Positions 1 through 15,000 of a DNA stretch of 64,000 nucleotides are shown here, one piece after another. The notes under the pieces were generated by a model. It searched no databases. It saw only the letters and a list, made by a program, of their open reading frames with translations, and was not told where the DNA came from. Within the stretch, counting starts at the first letter, position 1; the number at the start of each line of letters is the position of its first letter. Both the position numbers and the translations under genes were made by a program. The stretch comes from Eledone cirrhosa (Eukaryota; Mollusca; Cephalopoda; Octopoda; Eledonidae), in the NCBI GenBank assembly GCA_964016885.1, contig OZ024740.1, forward strand, positions 7,708,450 to 7,772,449, written 5' to 3'.

Positions 1-34
1 GTCAGTTTCGATTAGTATATCAGTTTCTATAGGT

Positions 35-3000
35 ATGTCAGTTTCTATTGGTATATCAGTTTTCATTAGTATATCAGTTTCGATTGGTATGTTAGTTTCG
101 TTTATTATATCAGTTACTATTGGTATGTCAGTTTCGATTGAAAAGTCAGTTTCGATTGGTATGTCAGTTTCTATTGTTATATCTGTTTCGATTGGTATGT
201 CAGTTTCGATTAGTATATCAATTTCTATAGGTATGTCAGTTTCTATTGGTATATCAGTTTTGATTGGTATATCAGTTTCGATTGGTATTTTAGTTTTGAA
301 TGGTATGTCAGTTTCTATTGGTATATCAGTTTTGATTGATATATCAGTTTCGATTAGTATGTCAGTTTCTAATGGTATGTCAGTTTCGATTAGTATATCA
401 GTTTCTATTGGTATGTCAGTTTCGATTGGTATGTCAGTTTCGATTGGTATATCAGTTTTGATTGGTATGTCAGTTTCTATTGGTATATCAGTTTCTATTG
501 GCATGTCAGTTTCGATTGGTATGTCAGTTTCAATTGGTATGTCAATTTCGATGGGTATATCAGTTTCGTTTAGTATGTCAGTTTCTTTTGGTATGTCAGT
601 TTCGATTATTATATCAGTTTTGATTGGTATATCAGTTTCTAATGGCATGTCAGTTTCGATTGATATGTCACTTTCAATTGGTATGTCAATTTCGATTGGT
701 ATATCAGTTTCGATTTGTATATCAGTTTCTATTGGTATGTCAGTTTCGATTATTATATCAGTTACTATTGGTATGTCAGTTTCGATTGCTATGTCAGTTT
801 CGATTGGTATATCAGCTTCTATTGGTATGACAGTTTCGATTGGTATATCAGTTTCGATTGGTATGTCAGTTCGGATTGGTATGTCTGTTTGTATTGGTAT
901 GTCAGTTTCGATTGGTATGTCAATTTCGATTGGTATATCAGTTTCAATTAGTATGTTAGTTTCTATTGGTATATCAGTTTCGATTGGTATGTGAGTTTCG
1001 ATTAGTATGTCAATTTCTATTGGTATGTCAGCTTCTATTGGTATATCAGTTTGGATTGGTATGTCAGTTTCGATTGGTATGTCAGTTTCGATTGGTATAT
1101 CAGTTTCGATTGTTATATCAGTTTCTATAGCTATATCAGTTTCTATTGGTATGTCAGTTTCGATTGGTATGTCAGATGCTAGTGGTATATCAGTTTCGAT
1201 TGGTATGTCAGTTTCTATTGGCATGTCAGTTTCGATTATTATATCAGTTACTATTTGTATCTCAGTTTCGATTTGTATGTCAGTTTCGATTGGTATATCA
1301 GTTACGATTGGTATGTCAGTTTCTATTGGTATATCAGTTTCTATTGGTATGTCAGTTTCTATAGGTATGTCAGTTTCTATTGGTATATTAGTTTCGATTG
1401 GTATGTCAGTTTCTATTTGTTTGTCAGTTTCGATTATTATATCAGTTACTATTGGTATGTCAGTTTCGATTGGTATAACAGTTTCGATTGGTATATCAGT
1501 TTCGATTGGTATGTCAGTTTCGATTGGTATGTCAGTTTCGATTGGTATATCAGTTTCTATTTGTATGACAGTTTCGATTGGTATATCAGTTTCGATTGGT
1601 ATGTCAGTTTGGATTGGTATGTCAGTTTCGATTGGTATGTCAATTTCGATTGGTATATCAGTTTTGATTGGTATGTCAGTTTCTAATTGTATATCAGTCT
1701 CGATTGGTATATCAGTTTCGATTGGTATGTCAGTTTCGATTGGTATGTCAGTTGCTATTGGTATATCAGTTTCCATTGGTAGGTCATTTTCTATTGGTAT
1801 GTCAGTTTCTATTGGTATCGCATTTTCGATTGGTATGTCAGTTTCGATTAGTATGTCAATTTCTATTGGTATGTCAGTTTCTATTGGTATGTCTGTTTCT
1901 AGTAGTATATCAGTTTTTATTGGTATATCAGTTTCGATTGGTATGCCAGTTTCTATTGGTATATCAGTTTTTATTGGTATATCAGTTTCAATTAGTATGT
2001 CAGTTTCTATTTGTATATCAGTTTCGATTGGTATGTCAGTTTCAATTGGTATGTCAATTTCTATTGGTATGTCAGTTTCTATTGGTATATCAGTTTCGAT
2101 TGGTATGTCAGTTTCGATTGGTATGTCAGTTTCGATTGGTATGTCAGTTTCGATTGGTATATCAGTCTCGAATGGTATGTCAATCTCGATTGGTATGTCA
2201 GTTTCAATTGGTATGTCAATTTCTATTGGTATGTCAGTTTCTATTGGTATATCAGTTTCGATTGGTATGTCAGTTTCGATTGGTATATCAGTTTCGATTG
2301 GTATGTCAGTTTCGATTGGTATATCAGTTTCGATTGGTATATCAGTTTCTATTGCTATGTCAGTTTCTATTGGTATGTCAGTTTCGATTGGTATGTCAGT
2401 TGTTATTGGTATATCAGTTTCGATTGGTATGTCAGTTTCTATTGGTATGTCAGTTTCGATTATTATATCAGTTACTATTGGTATCTCGGTGTCGATTTGT
2501 ATGTCAGTTTCGAATGGTATATCAGTTTCGATAGGAATGTCAGTTTCTATTGGTATATCAGTTTCGATTGGTATGACAGTTTCGATTGATATATCAGTTT
2601 CGATTGGTATGTCAGTTTCGATTGGTATATCAGTTTTGATTGGTATGTCAGCTTCGATTGGTATGTCAGTTTCGATTGGTATATCAGTTTCTATTGGTAT
2701 GACAGTTTCGATTGATATATCAGTTTCGATTGGTATGTCAGTTTGGATTTGTATGTCAGTTTCGATTGGTATGTCAGATTCTATTGGTATATCATTTTCG
2801 ATTGGTATATCAGTTTCGATTGGTATATCAGTTTCGATTGGTATATCAGTTTCTATTGGTATGTCAGTTTCGATTGGTATATCAGTTTCGATTGGTATAT
2901 CAGTTTCGATTGGTATGTCAGTTTCGAATGGTATGTCAGTTTCTATTGGTATATCAGTTTCGATTTATATATCAGTTTCGATTAGTATGTCAGTTTCTAA

Positions 3001-6000
3001 TGGTATGTCAGTTTCGATTTGTATATCAGTTTCTATTGGTATGTCAGTCTCGATTGGTATATCAGTTTCGAATAGTATGTCAGTTTGGATTGGTATGTGA
3101 GTTTCGATTGGTATGTCAGCTTCTATTCGTATATCAGTTTCGATTGGTATATCAGTTTCGATTAGTATATGAGTTTCGATTGGTATGTCATTTTCGATTA
3201 GTATATCAGTTTCTATTGGTATGTCAGTTTCGATTGGTATGTCAGATTCTATTAGTATATCAGTTTCGATTGGTATATCAGTTTCGATTGGTATATCAGT
3301 TTTGATTGGTATATCAGTTTCTATTGGTATATCAATTTCTATTGGTATGTCAGTTTTGATTGGTATATCAGTTTCGATTAGAATGTCAGTTTCGATTGGT
3401 ATGTCAGTTTCGATTGGTATATCAGTTTCGATAGGTATATCAGTTTCGATTGGTATGTCAGTTTCGATTGGTATATCAGTTTCTATTGCTATATCAGTTT
3501 CTGTTGGTATGTCAGTTTCGATTGGTATGTCAGTTTCTATTGGTATATCAGTTTCTATTGGTATGTCAGTTTTTATTGGTATATCAGTTTCTATTAGAAT
3601 GTCATTTTCGATTGGTATGTCAGTTTCGATTGGTATATCAGTTTCGATAGGTATATCAGTTTTGATTGGTATATTAGTTTCTATTGGTATGTCAGTTTCG
3701 ATTGGTATTTCAGTTGCTATTGGTATATCAGTTTCCATTGGTAGGTCAGTTTCTATTGGTAGGTCAGTTTCTATTGGTATACCAGTTTCGACTGGTATGT
3801 CAGTTTCGATTAGTATGTCAATTTCTACTGGTATGTCAGTTTCTATTGGTATGTATGTTTCTATTAGTATATCAGTTTTGATTGGTATATCAGTTTCGAT
3901 TGGTATGTCAGTTTCTATTGGTATATCAGTTTTTATTGGTATATCATTTTCAATTAGTATGTCAGTTTCTATTTGTATATCAGTTTCGATTGGTATGTCA
4001 GTTTCAATTGGTATGTCAATTTCTATTGGTATGTCAGTTTCTATTGGTATATCAGTTTCTATTGGTATGTCAGTTTCGATTGGTATGTCAGTTTCGATTG
4101 GTATGTCAGTTTCGATTGGTATATCAGTCTCGAATGGTATGTCAATCTCGATTGGTATGTCAGTTTCAATTGGTATGTCATTTTCTATTGGTATGTCAGT
4201 TTCTATTGGTATATCAGTTTCGATTGGTATGTCAGTTTCGATTGGTATATCAGTTTCGATTGGTATGTCAGTTTCGATCAGTATATCAGTTTAGATTGGT
4301 ATATCAGTTTCTATTGTTATATCAGTTTCTATTGGTATGTCAGTTTCGATTGGTATCTCAGTTGTTATTGGTATATCAGTTTCGATTGGTATGTCAGTTT
4401 CTATTGGTATGTCAGTTTCGATTATTATATCAGTTACTATTGGTATCTCGGTTTCGATTTGTATGTCAGTTTCGATTGGTATATCAGTTTCGACAGGAAT
4501 GTCAGTTTTTATTGGTATATCAGTTTCGATTGGTATGATAGTTTCGATTGATATATCAGTTTCGATTGGTATGTCAGTTTCGATTCGTATATCAGTTTCG
4601 ATTGGTATGTCAGCTTTGATTGGTATGTCAGTTTCAATTGGTATATCAGTTTCTATTGGTATGACAGTTTCGATTGATATATCAGTTTTGATTGGTATGT
4701 CAGTTTGGATTGGTATGTCAGTTTCGATTGGTATGTCAGATTCTATTGGTATATCATTTTCGATTGGTATATCAGTTTCGATTGGTATATCAGTTTCGAT
4801 TGGTATATGAGTTTCGATTGGTATGTCATTTTCGATTAGTATATCAGTTTCTATTGGTATGTCAGTTTCGATTGGTATGTCAGATTCTATTAGTATATCA
4901 GTTTCGATTGGTATATCAGTTTCGATTGGTATATCAGTTTTGATTGGTATATCAGTTTCTATTGGTATATCAATTTCTATTGGTATGTCAGTTTTGATTG
5001 GTATATCAGTTTCGATTAGAATGTCAGTTTCGATTGGTATGTCAGTTTCGATTGGTATATCAGTTTCGATAGGTATATCAGTTTCGATTGGTATGTCAGT
5101 TTTGATTGGTATATCAGTTTCTATTGCTATATCAGTTTCTGTTGGTATGTCACTTTCGATTGGTATGTCAGTTTCTATTGGGATATCATTTTCGATTGGT
5201 ATATCAGTTTCGTTTGGTATGTCAGTTTCTATTGGTATATCAGTTTCTATTGGTATGTCAGTTTTTATTGGTATATCAGTTTCGATTAGAATGTCATTTT
5301 CGATTGGTATGTCAGTTTCGATTGGTATATCAGTTTCGATAGGTATATCAGTATCGATTGGTATGTCAGTTTTGATTGGTATATCAGTTTCTATTGCTAT
5401 ATCAGTTTCGATTCGTATGTCAGTTTCGATTAGTATATCAGTTTCTATAGGTATGTCAGTTTCTATTGGTATATCAGTTTTCATTAGTATATCAGTTTCG
5501 ATTGGTATGTTAGTTTCGTTTATTATATCAGTTACTATTGGTATGTCAGTTTCGATTGAAAAGTCAGTTTCGATTGGTATGTCAGTTTCTATTGGTATAT
5601 CTGTTTCGATTGGTATGTCAGTTTCGATTAGTATATCAATTTCTATAGGAATGTCAGTTTCTATTGGTATATCAGTTTTGATTGGTATATCAGTTTCGAT
5701 TGGTATGTAAGTTTCGAATGGTATGTCAGTTTCTATTGGTATATCAGTTTCGATTTGTATATCAGTTTCTATTGGTATGTCAGTTTCGATTATTATATCA
5801 GTTACTATTGGTATGTAAGTTTCGATTGCTATGTCAGTTTCGATTGGTATATCAGTTTCTATTGGTATGACAGTTTCGATTGGTATATCAGTTTCGATTT
5901 TTATGTCAGTTTCGAATGGTATGTCAGTTTCTATTGGTATATCAGTTTTGATTGATATATCAGTTTCGATTAGTATGTCAGTTTCTAATGGTATGTCAGT

Positions 6001-6318
6001 TTCGATTAGTATATCAGTTTCTATTGGTATGTCAGTTTCTATTGGTATATCATTTTCGATTGGTATATCAGTTTCGTTTGGTATGTCAGTTTCTATTGGT
6101 ATATCAGTTTCTATTGGTATGTCAGTTTTTATTGGTATATCAGTTTCGATTAGAATGTCATTTTCGATTGGTATGTCAGTTTCGATTGGTATATCAGTTT
6201 CGATAGGTATATCAGTTTCGATTGGTATGTCAGTTTTGATTGGTATATCATTTTCTATTGCTATATCAGTTTCGATTCGTATGTCAGTTTTTCGATTAGT
6301 ATATCAGTTTCTATAGGT
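35..6318 (+). repeat. Domain A HOR copy 1
   Basis: This runs from the first TTTTCATTAG landmark to its third occurrence. It holds the TTCGTTTATTATATC dimer (about 107), the GATGCTAGTGG monomer (1171), a run with TCTGTTTCTAGTAG (about 1891) and two copies of the SFSISIS block (3185 and 4823, 1,638 bp = 91 monomers apart). Near its end part of the landmark block is repeated early (5453), so the unit is itself partly duplicated. Confidence 0.7.
1007..3100 (+). other. Longest open frame, + strand; not judged a gene
   Basis: The frame is open for 697 codons and reads as hexapeptide variants of MSVSIG. Both ends are set by the same chance variant, GGTATGTGAG, which makes TGA. ATG occurs in about half of all monomers, so the start means nothing. 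There is no signal peptide, unique domain, intron signal or non-repeat flank. Two other + frames are open over much of the same DNA. Comparable frames of more than 600 codons occur at 7309, 12332, 13750, 17696, 28667, 34122 and 52471. All follow from an 18-bp repeat length divisible by three and a monomer without a stop in that frame. Confidence 0.9.
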
Positions 6319-6611
6319 ATGTCAGTTTCTATTGGTATATCAGTTTTCATTAGTATATCAGTTTCGATTGGTATGTTAGTTTCGTTTATTATATCAGTTA
6401 CTATTGGTATGTCAGTTTCGATTGAAAAGTCAGTTTCGATTGGTATGTCAGTTTCTATTGGTATATCTGTTTCGATTGGTATGTCAGTTTCGATTAGTAT
6501 ATCAATTTCTATAGGTATGTCAGTTTCTATTGGTATATCAGTTTTGATTGGTATATCAGTTTCGATTGGTATGTAAGTTTCGAATGGTATGTAAGTTTCT
6601 ATTGGTATATC
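5163..6611 (+). repeat. Pair of ~580-bp direct repeats, 866 bp apart
   Basis: About 5,163-5,745 is repeated at about 6,027-6,611. The offset is 864 bp (48 monomers) before and 866 bp after the two extra T residues near 6287 (GTCAGTTTTTCGATTAG). That indel is present in the second copy only, so it arose after or during the duplication. Confidence 0.75.
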
Positions 6612-9600
6612 AGTTTTGATTGATATATCAGTTTCGATTAGTATGTCAGTTTCTAATGGTATGTCAGTTTCGATTAGTATATCAGTTTCTATTGGTATGT
6701 CAGTTTCGATTGGTATGTCAGTTTCGATTGGTATATCAGTTTTGATTGGTATGTCAGTTTCTATTGGTATGTCAGTTTCTATTGGCATGTCAGTTTCGAT
6801 TGGTATGTCAGTTTCAATTGGTATGTCAATTTCGATGGGTATATCAGTTTCGATTAGTATGTCAGTTTCTTTTGGTATGTCAGTTTCGATTATTATATCA
6901 GTTTTGATTGGTATATCAGTTTCTAATGGCATGTCAGTTTCGATTGATATGTCACTTTCAATTGGTATGTCAATTTCGATTGGTATATCAGTTTCGATTT
7001 GTATATCAGTTTCTATTGGTATGTCAGTTTCGATTATTATATCAGTTACTATTGGTATGTAAGTTTCGATTGCTATGTCAGTTTCGATTGGTATATCAGT
7101 TTCTATTGGTATGACAGTTTCGATTGGTATATCAGTTTCGATTGGTATGTCAGTTCGGATTGGTATGTCTGTTTGTATTGGTATGTCAGTTTCGATTGGT
7201 ATGTCAGTTTCGATTGGTAAGTCAATTTCGATTGGTATATCAGTTTCAATTAGTATGTTAGTTTCTATTGGTATATCAGTTTCGATTGGTATGTGAGTTT
7301 CGATTAGTATGTCAATTTCTATTGGTATGTCAGCTTCTATTGGTATATCAGTTTCGATTGGTATGTCAGTTTCGATTGGTATGTCAGTTTCGATTGGTAT
7401 ATCAGTTCCGATTGTTATATCAGTTTCTATAGCTATATCAGTTTCTATTGGTATGTCAGTTTCGATTGGTATGTCAGATGCTAGTGGTATATCAGTTTCG
7501 ATTGCTATGTCAGTTTCTATTGGCATGTCAGTTTCGATTATTATATCAGTTACTATTTGTATCTCAGTTTCGATTTGTATGTCAGTTTCGATTGGTATAT
7601 CAGTTACGATTGGTATGTCAGTTTCTATTGGTATATCAGTTTCTATTGGTATGTCAGTTACTATAGGTATGTCAGTTTCTATTGGTATATTAGTTTCGAT
7701 TGGTATGTCAGTTTCTATTTGTTTGTCAGTTTCGATTATTATATCAGTTACTATTGGTATGTCAGTTTCGATTGGTATAACAGTTTCGATTGGTATATCA
7801 GTTTCGATTGGTATGTCAGTTTCGATTGGTATGTCAGTTTCGATTGGTATATCAGTTTCTATTTGTATGACAGTTTCGATTGGTATATCAGTTTCGATTG
7901 GTATGTCAGTTTGGATTGGTATGTCAGTTTGGATTGGTATGTCAATTTCGATTGGTATATCAGTTTTGATTGGTATGTCAGTTTCTAATTGTATATCAGT
8001 CTCGATTGGTATATCAGTTTCGATTGGTATGTCATTTTCTATTGGTATGTCAGTTTCTATTGGTATCGCATTTTCGATTGGTATGTCAGTTTCGATTAGT
8101 ATGTCAATTTCTATTGGTATGTCAGTTTCTATTGGTATGTCTGTTTCTAGTAGTATATCAGTTTTTATTGGTATATCAGTTTCGATTGGTATGCCAGTTT
8201 CTATTGGTATATCAGTTTTTATTGGTATATCAGTTTCAATTAGTATGTCAGTTTCTATTTGTATATCAGTTTCGATTGGTATGTCAGTTTCAATTGGTAT
8301 GTCAATTTCTATTGGTATGTCAGTTTCTATTGGTATATCAGTTTCGATTGGTATGTCAGTTTCGATTGGTATGTCAGTTTCGATTGGTATGTCAGTTTCG
8401 ATTGGTATATCAGTCTCGAATGGTATGTCAATCTCGATTGGTATGTCAGTTTCAATTGGTATGTCAATTTCTATTGGTATGTCAGTTTCTATTGGTATAT
8501 CAGTTTCGATTGGTATGTCAGTTTCGATTGGTATATCAGTTTCGATTGGTATGTCAGTTTCGATTGGTATATCAGTTTCGATTGGTATATCAGTTTCTAT
8601 TGCTATGTCAGTTTCTATTGGTATGTCAGTTTCGATTGGTATGTCAGTTGTTATTGGTATATCAGTTTCAATTGGTATGTCAGTTTCGATTGGTATATCA
8701 GTTTCGATAGGAATGTCAGTTTCTATTGGTATATCAGTTTCGATTGGTATGACAGTTTCGATTGATATATCAGTTTCGATTGGTATGTCAGTTTCGATTG
8801 GTATATCAGTTTCGATTGGTATATCAGTTTCGATTGGTATATCAGTTTCGATTGGTATATCAGTTTCTATTGGTATGTCTGTTTTGATTGGTATATCAGT
8901 TTTGATTAGAATGACAGTTTCGATTGGTATGTCAGTTTCGATTGGTATATCAGTTTCGATTGGTATATCAGTTTCGATTGGTATGTCAGTTTCGAATGGT
9001 ATGTCAGTTTCTATTGGTATATCACTTTCGATTGATATATCAGTTTCGATTAGTATGTCAGTTTCTAATGGTATGTCAGTTTCGATTTGTATATCAGTTT
9101 CTATTGGTATGTCAGTCTCGATTGGTATATCAGTTTCGAATAGTATGTCAGTTTGGATTGGTATGTGAGTTTCTATTTGTAAGTCAGCTTCTATTCGTAT
9201 ATCAGTTTCGATTGGTATATCTGTTTCGATTAGTATATGAGTTTCGATTGGTATGTCATTTTCGATTAGTATATCAGTTTCTATTGGTATGTCAGTTTCG
9301 ATTGGTATGTCAGATTCTATTAGTATATCAGTTTCGATTGGTATATCAGTTTCGATTGGTATATCAGTTTTGATTGGTATATCAGTTTCTATTGGTATAT
9401 CAATTTCTATTGGTATGTCAGTTTTGATTGGTATATCAGTTTCGATTAGAATGTCAGTTTCGATTGGTATGTCAGTTTCGATTGGTATATCAGTTTCGAT
9501 AGGTATATCAGTTTCGATTGGTATGTCAGTTTTGATTGGTATATCAGTTTCTATTGCTATATCAGTTTCTGTTGGTATGTCAGTTTCGATTGGTATGTCA

Positions 9601-12061
9601 GTTTCTATTGGTATATCAGTTTCTATTGGTATGTCAATTTTTTATTGGTATATCAGTTTCGATTAGAATGTCATTTTCGATTGGTATGTCAGTTTCGATT
9701 GGTATATCAGTTTCGATAGGTATATCAGTTTCGATTGGTATGTCAGTTTTGATTGGTATATCAGTTTCTATTGCTATATCAGTTTCTGTTGGTATGTCAG
9801 TTTCGATTCATATGTCAGTTTCGATTAGTATATCAGTTTCTATTGGTATGTCAGTTTCTATTTGTATATCAGTTTTGATTGGTATATCAGTTTCTATTGG
9901 TATGTCAGTTTCGATTGGTATTTCAGTTGCTATTGGTATATCAGTTTTGATTGGTATATCAGTTTCAATTAGTATGTCAGTTTCTATTGGTATATCAGTT
10001 TCGATTGGTATATCAGTTTCGATTAGTATGTGAATTTCTATTGGTATGTCAGTTTCTATTGGTTTATCAGTTTTGATTCCTATATCAGTTTCAATTAGTA
10101 AGTCAGTTTCTATTGGTATATTATTTTCGATTGCTATGTCAGTTGCTATTGGTATATCAACTTCGATTGGTATGTCAGCTTCTATTGGTATGTCAGTTTC
10201 TATTGGTATATCAGTTTCGATAGGTATGTGAGTTTCGATTATTATATCAGTTACTATTGTTATCTCAGTTTCGATATGTATGTCAGTTTCGATTGGTATA
10301 TCAGTTACGATTGGTATGTCACTTTCTGTTGGTATATCAGTTTCTATTGGTATGTCAGTTTCGATAGGTATGTCAGTTTTTATTGGTATATCAGTTTCGA
10401 TTGGTATGTCAGTTTCTATTGGTTTGTCAGTTTCGATTGGTATTTCATTTTCTATTGGTATATCAGTTTCCATTGGTAGGTCAGTTTCTATTGGTATGAC
10501 AGTTTCTATTAGTATACCAGTTTCTATTGGTATGTCAGTTTCGATTAGCATGACAATTTCCATTGGTATGTCAGTTTCTATTGGTATGTATGTTTCTATT
10601 AGTATATCAGTTTTGATTGGTATATCAGTTTCGATTGGTATGTCAGTTTCTATTGATATATCAGTTTTGATTAGTATATCAGTTTCAATTAGTATGTCAG
10701 TTTCTATTGGTATATCAGTTTCGATTGGTATATCAGTTTCGATTAGTATGTCAATTTCTATTGGTATGTCAGTTTCGATTGGTATTTCAGTTGCTATTGG
10801 TATATCAGTTTCCATTGGTAGGTCAGTTTCTATTGGTAGGTCAGTTTCTATTGGTATACCAGTTTCGACTGGTATGTCAGTTTCGATTAGTATGTCAATT
10901 TCTACTGGTATGTCAGTTTCTATTGGTATGTATGTTTCTATTAGTATATCAGTTTTGATTGGTATATCAGTTTCGATTGGTATGTCAGTTTCTATTGGTA
11001 TATCAGTTTTTATTGGTATATCAGTTTCTATTGGTATGTCAGTTTCGATTGGTATGTCAGTTTCGATTGGTATGTCAGTTTCGATTGGTATATCAGTCTC
11101 GAATGGTATGTCAATCTCGATTGGTATGTCGGTTTCAATTGGTATGTCATTTTCTATTGGTATATCAGTTTCGATTGGTATGTCAGTTTCGATTGGTATA
11201 TCAGTTTCGATTGGTATGTCAGTTTCGATCGGTATATCAGTTTAGATTGGTATATCAGTTTCTATTGTTATATCAGTTTCTATTGGTATGTCAGTTTCGA
11301 TTGGTATCTCAGTTGTTATTGGTATATCAGTTTCGATTGGTATGTCAGTTTCTATTGGTATGTCAGTTTCGATTATTATATCAGTTACTATTGGTATCTC
11401 GGTTTCGATTTGTATGTCAGTTTTTATTGGTATATCAGTTTCGATTGGTATGATAGTTTCGATTGATATATCAGTTTCGATTGGTATGTCAGTTTCGATT
11501 CGTATATCAGTTTCGATTGGTATGTCAGCTTTGATTGGTATGTCAGTTTCAATTGGTATATCAGTTTCTATTGGTATGACAGTTTCGATTGATATATCAG
11601 TTTTGATTGGTATGTCAGTTTGGATTGGTATGTCAGTTTCGATTGGTATGTCAGATTCTATTGGTATATCATTTTCGATTGGTATATCAGTTTCGATTGG
11701 TATATCAGTTTCGATTGGTATATGAGTTTCGATTGGTATGTCATTTTCGATTAGTATATCAGTTTCTATTGGTATGTCAGTTTCGATTGGTATGTCAGAT
11801 TCTATTAGTATATCAGTTTCGATTGGTATATCAGTTTCGATTGGTATATCAGTTTTGATTGGTATATCAGTTTCTATTGGTATATCAATTTCTATTGGTA
11901 TGTCAGTTTTGATTGGTATATCAGTTTCGATTAGAATGTCAGTTTCGATTGGTATGTCAGTTTCGATTGGTATATCAGTTTCGATAGGTATATCAGTTTC
12001 GATTGGTATGTCAGTTTTGATTGGTATATCTGTTTCGATTGGTATATCAGTTTCGTTTGGT
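6319..12061 (+). repeat. Domain A HOR copy 2
   Basis: The order of variants follows copy 1 at an offset of 6,284 bp, becoming 6,302 bp from about 1007/7309 on (one monomer gained). The GATGCTAGTGG monomer is at 7473. The SFSISIS blocks are at 9253 and 11738, further apart than in copy 1 because extra material around 9.7-10.9 kb separates them. A one-base register gain lies near 9637. Confidence 0.7.
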
Positions 12062-15000
12062 ATGTCAGTTTCTATTGGTATATCAGTTTTCATTAGTATA
12101 TCAGTTTCGATTGGTATGTTACTTTCGTTTATTATATCAGTTACTATTGGTATGTCAGTTTCGATTGAAAAGTCAGTTTCGATTGGTATGTCAGTTTCTA
12201 TTGGTATATCTGTTTCGATTGGTATGTCAGTTTCGATTAGTATATCAATTTCTATAGGTATGTCAGTTTCTATTGGTATATCAGTTTTGATTGGTATATC
12301 AGTTTCGATTGGTATGTAAGTTTCGAATGGTATGTCAGTTTCTATTGGTATATCAGTTTTGATTGATATATCAGTTTCGATTAGTATGTCAGTTTCTAAT
12401 GGTATGTCAGTTTCGATTAGTATATCAGTTTCTATTGGTATGTCAGTTTCGATTGGTATGTCAGTTTCGATTGGTATATCAGTTTCGATTGGTATGTCAG
12501 TTTCTATTGGTATATCAGTTTCTATTGGCATGTCAGTTTCGATTGGTATGTCAGTTTCAATTGGTATGTCAATTTCGATGGGTATATCAGTTTCGATTAG
12601 TATGTCAGTTTCTTTTGGTATGTCAGTTTCGATTATTATATCTGTTTTGATTGGTATATCAGTTTCTAATGGCATGTCAGTTTCGATTGATATGTCACTT
12701 TCAATTGGTATGCCAATTTTGATTGGTATATCAGTTTCGATTTGTATATCAGTTTCTATTGGTATGTCAGTTTCGATTATTATATCAGTTACTATTGGTA
12801 TGTCAGTTCGGATTGGTATGTCTGTTTGTATTGGTATGTCAGTTTCGATTGGTATGTCAGTTTCGATTGGTATGTCAATTTCGATTGGTATATCAGTTTC
12901 AATTAGTATGTTAGTTTCTATTGGTATATCAGTTTCGATTGGTATGTCAGTTTCGATTAGTATGTCAATTTCTATTGGTATGTCAGCCTCTATTGGTATA
13001 TCAGTTTCGATTGGTATGTCAGTTTCGATTGGTATGTCAGTTTCGATTGGTATATCAGTTTCGATTGTTATATCAGTTTCTATAGCTATATCAGTTTCTA
13101 TTGGTATGTCAGTTTCGATTGGTATGTCAGATGCTAGTGGTATATCAGTTTCGATTGGTATGTCAGTTTCTATTGGCATGTCAGTTTTGATTATTATATC
13201 AGTTACTATTTGTATCTCAGTTTCGATTTGTATGTCAGTTTCGATTGGTATATCAGTTACGATTGGTATGTCAGTTTCTATTGGTATATCAGTTTCTATT
13301 GGTATGTCAGTTTCTATAGGTATGTCAGTTTCTATTGGTATATTAGTTTCGATTGGTATGTCAGTTTCTATTTGTTTGTCAGTTTCGATTATTATATCAG
13401 TTACTATTGGTATGTCAGTTTCGATTGGTATAACAGTTTCGATTGGTATGTCAGTTTGGATTGGTATGTCAGTTTGGATTGGTATGTCAATTTCGATTGG
13501 TATATCAGTTTTGATTGGTATGTCAGTTTCTAATTGTATATCAGTCTCGATTGGTATATCAGTTTCGATTGGTATGTCAGTTTCGATTAGTATGTCAATT
13601 TCTATTGGTATGTCAGTTTCTATTGGTATGTCTGTTTCTAGTAGTATATCAGTTTTTATTGGTATATCAGTTTCGATTGGTATGCCAGTTTCTATTGGTA
13701 TATCAGTTTTTATTGGTATATCAGTTTCAATTAGTATGTCAGTTTCTATTTGTATATCAGTTTCGATTGGTATGTCAGTTTCAATTGGTATGTCAATTTC
13801 TATTGGTATATCAGTTTCTATTGGTATATCAGTTTCGATTGGTATGTCAGTTTCGATTGGTATGTCAGTTTCGATTGGTATGTCAGTTTCGATTGGTATA
13901 TCAGTCTCGAATGGTATGTCAATCTCGATTGGTATGTCAGTTTCAATTGTATGTCAATTTCTATTGGTATGTCAGTTTCTATTGGTATATCAGTTTCGAT
14001 TGGTATGTCGGTTTCGATTGGTATATCAGTTTCGATTGGTATGTCAGTTTCGATTGGTATATCAGTTTCGATTGGTATATCAGTTTCTATTGCTATGTCA
14101 GTTTCTATTGGTATGTCAGTTTCGATTGGTATGTCAGTTGTTATTGGTATATCAGTTTCGATTGGTATGTCAGTTTCTATTGGTATGTCAGTTTCGATTA
14201 TTATATCAGTTACTATTGGTATCTCGGTGTCGATTTGTATGTCAGTTTCGATTGGTATATCAGTTTCGATAGGAATGTCAGTTTCTATTGGTATATCAGT
14301 TTCGATTGGTATGACAGTTTCGATTGATATTTCAGTTTCGATTGGTATGTCAGTTTCGATTGGTATATCAGTTTTGATTGGTATGTCAGCTTCGATTGGT
14401 ATGTCAGTTTCGATTGGTATATCAGTTTCTATTGGTATGACAGTTTCGATTGATATATCAGTTTCGATTGGTATGTCAGTTTGGATTTGTATGTCAGTTT
14501 CGATTGGTATGTCAGATTCTATTGGTATATCATTTTCGATTGGTATATCAGTTTCGATTGGTATATCAGTTTCGATTGGTATATCAGTTTCTATTCGTAT
14601 GTCTGTTTTGATTGGTATATCAGTTTCGATTAGAATGACAGTTTCGATTGGTATGTCAGTTTCTATTGGTATATCAGTTTCGATTGGTATATCAGTTTCG
14701 TTTGGTATGTCAGTTTCTATTGGTATATCAGTTTCTATTGGTATGTCAGTTTTTATTGGTATATCAGTTTCGATTAGAATGTCATTTTCGATTGGTATGT
14801 CAGTTTCGATTGGTATATCAGTTTCGATAGGTATATCAGTTTCGATTGGTATGTCAGTTTTGATTGGTATATCAGTTTCTATTGCTATATCAGTTTCTGT
14901 TGGTATGTCAGTTTCGATTCATATGTCAGTCTCGATTAGTATATCAGTTTCTATTGGTATGTCAGTTTCTATTTGTATATCAGTTTTGATTGGTATATCA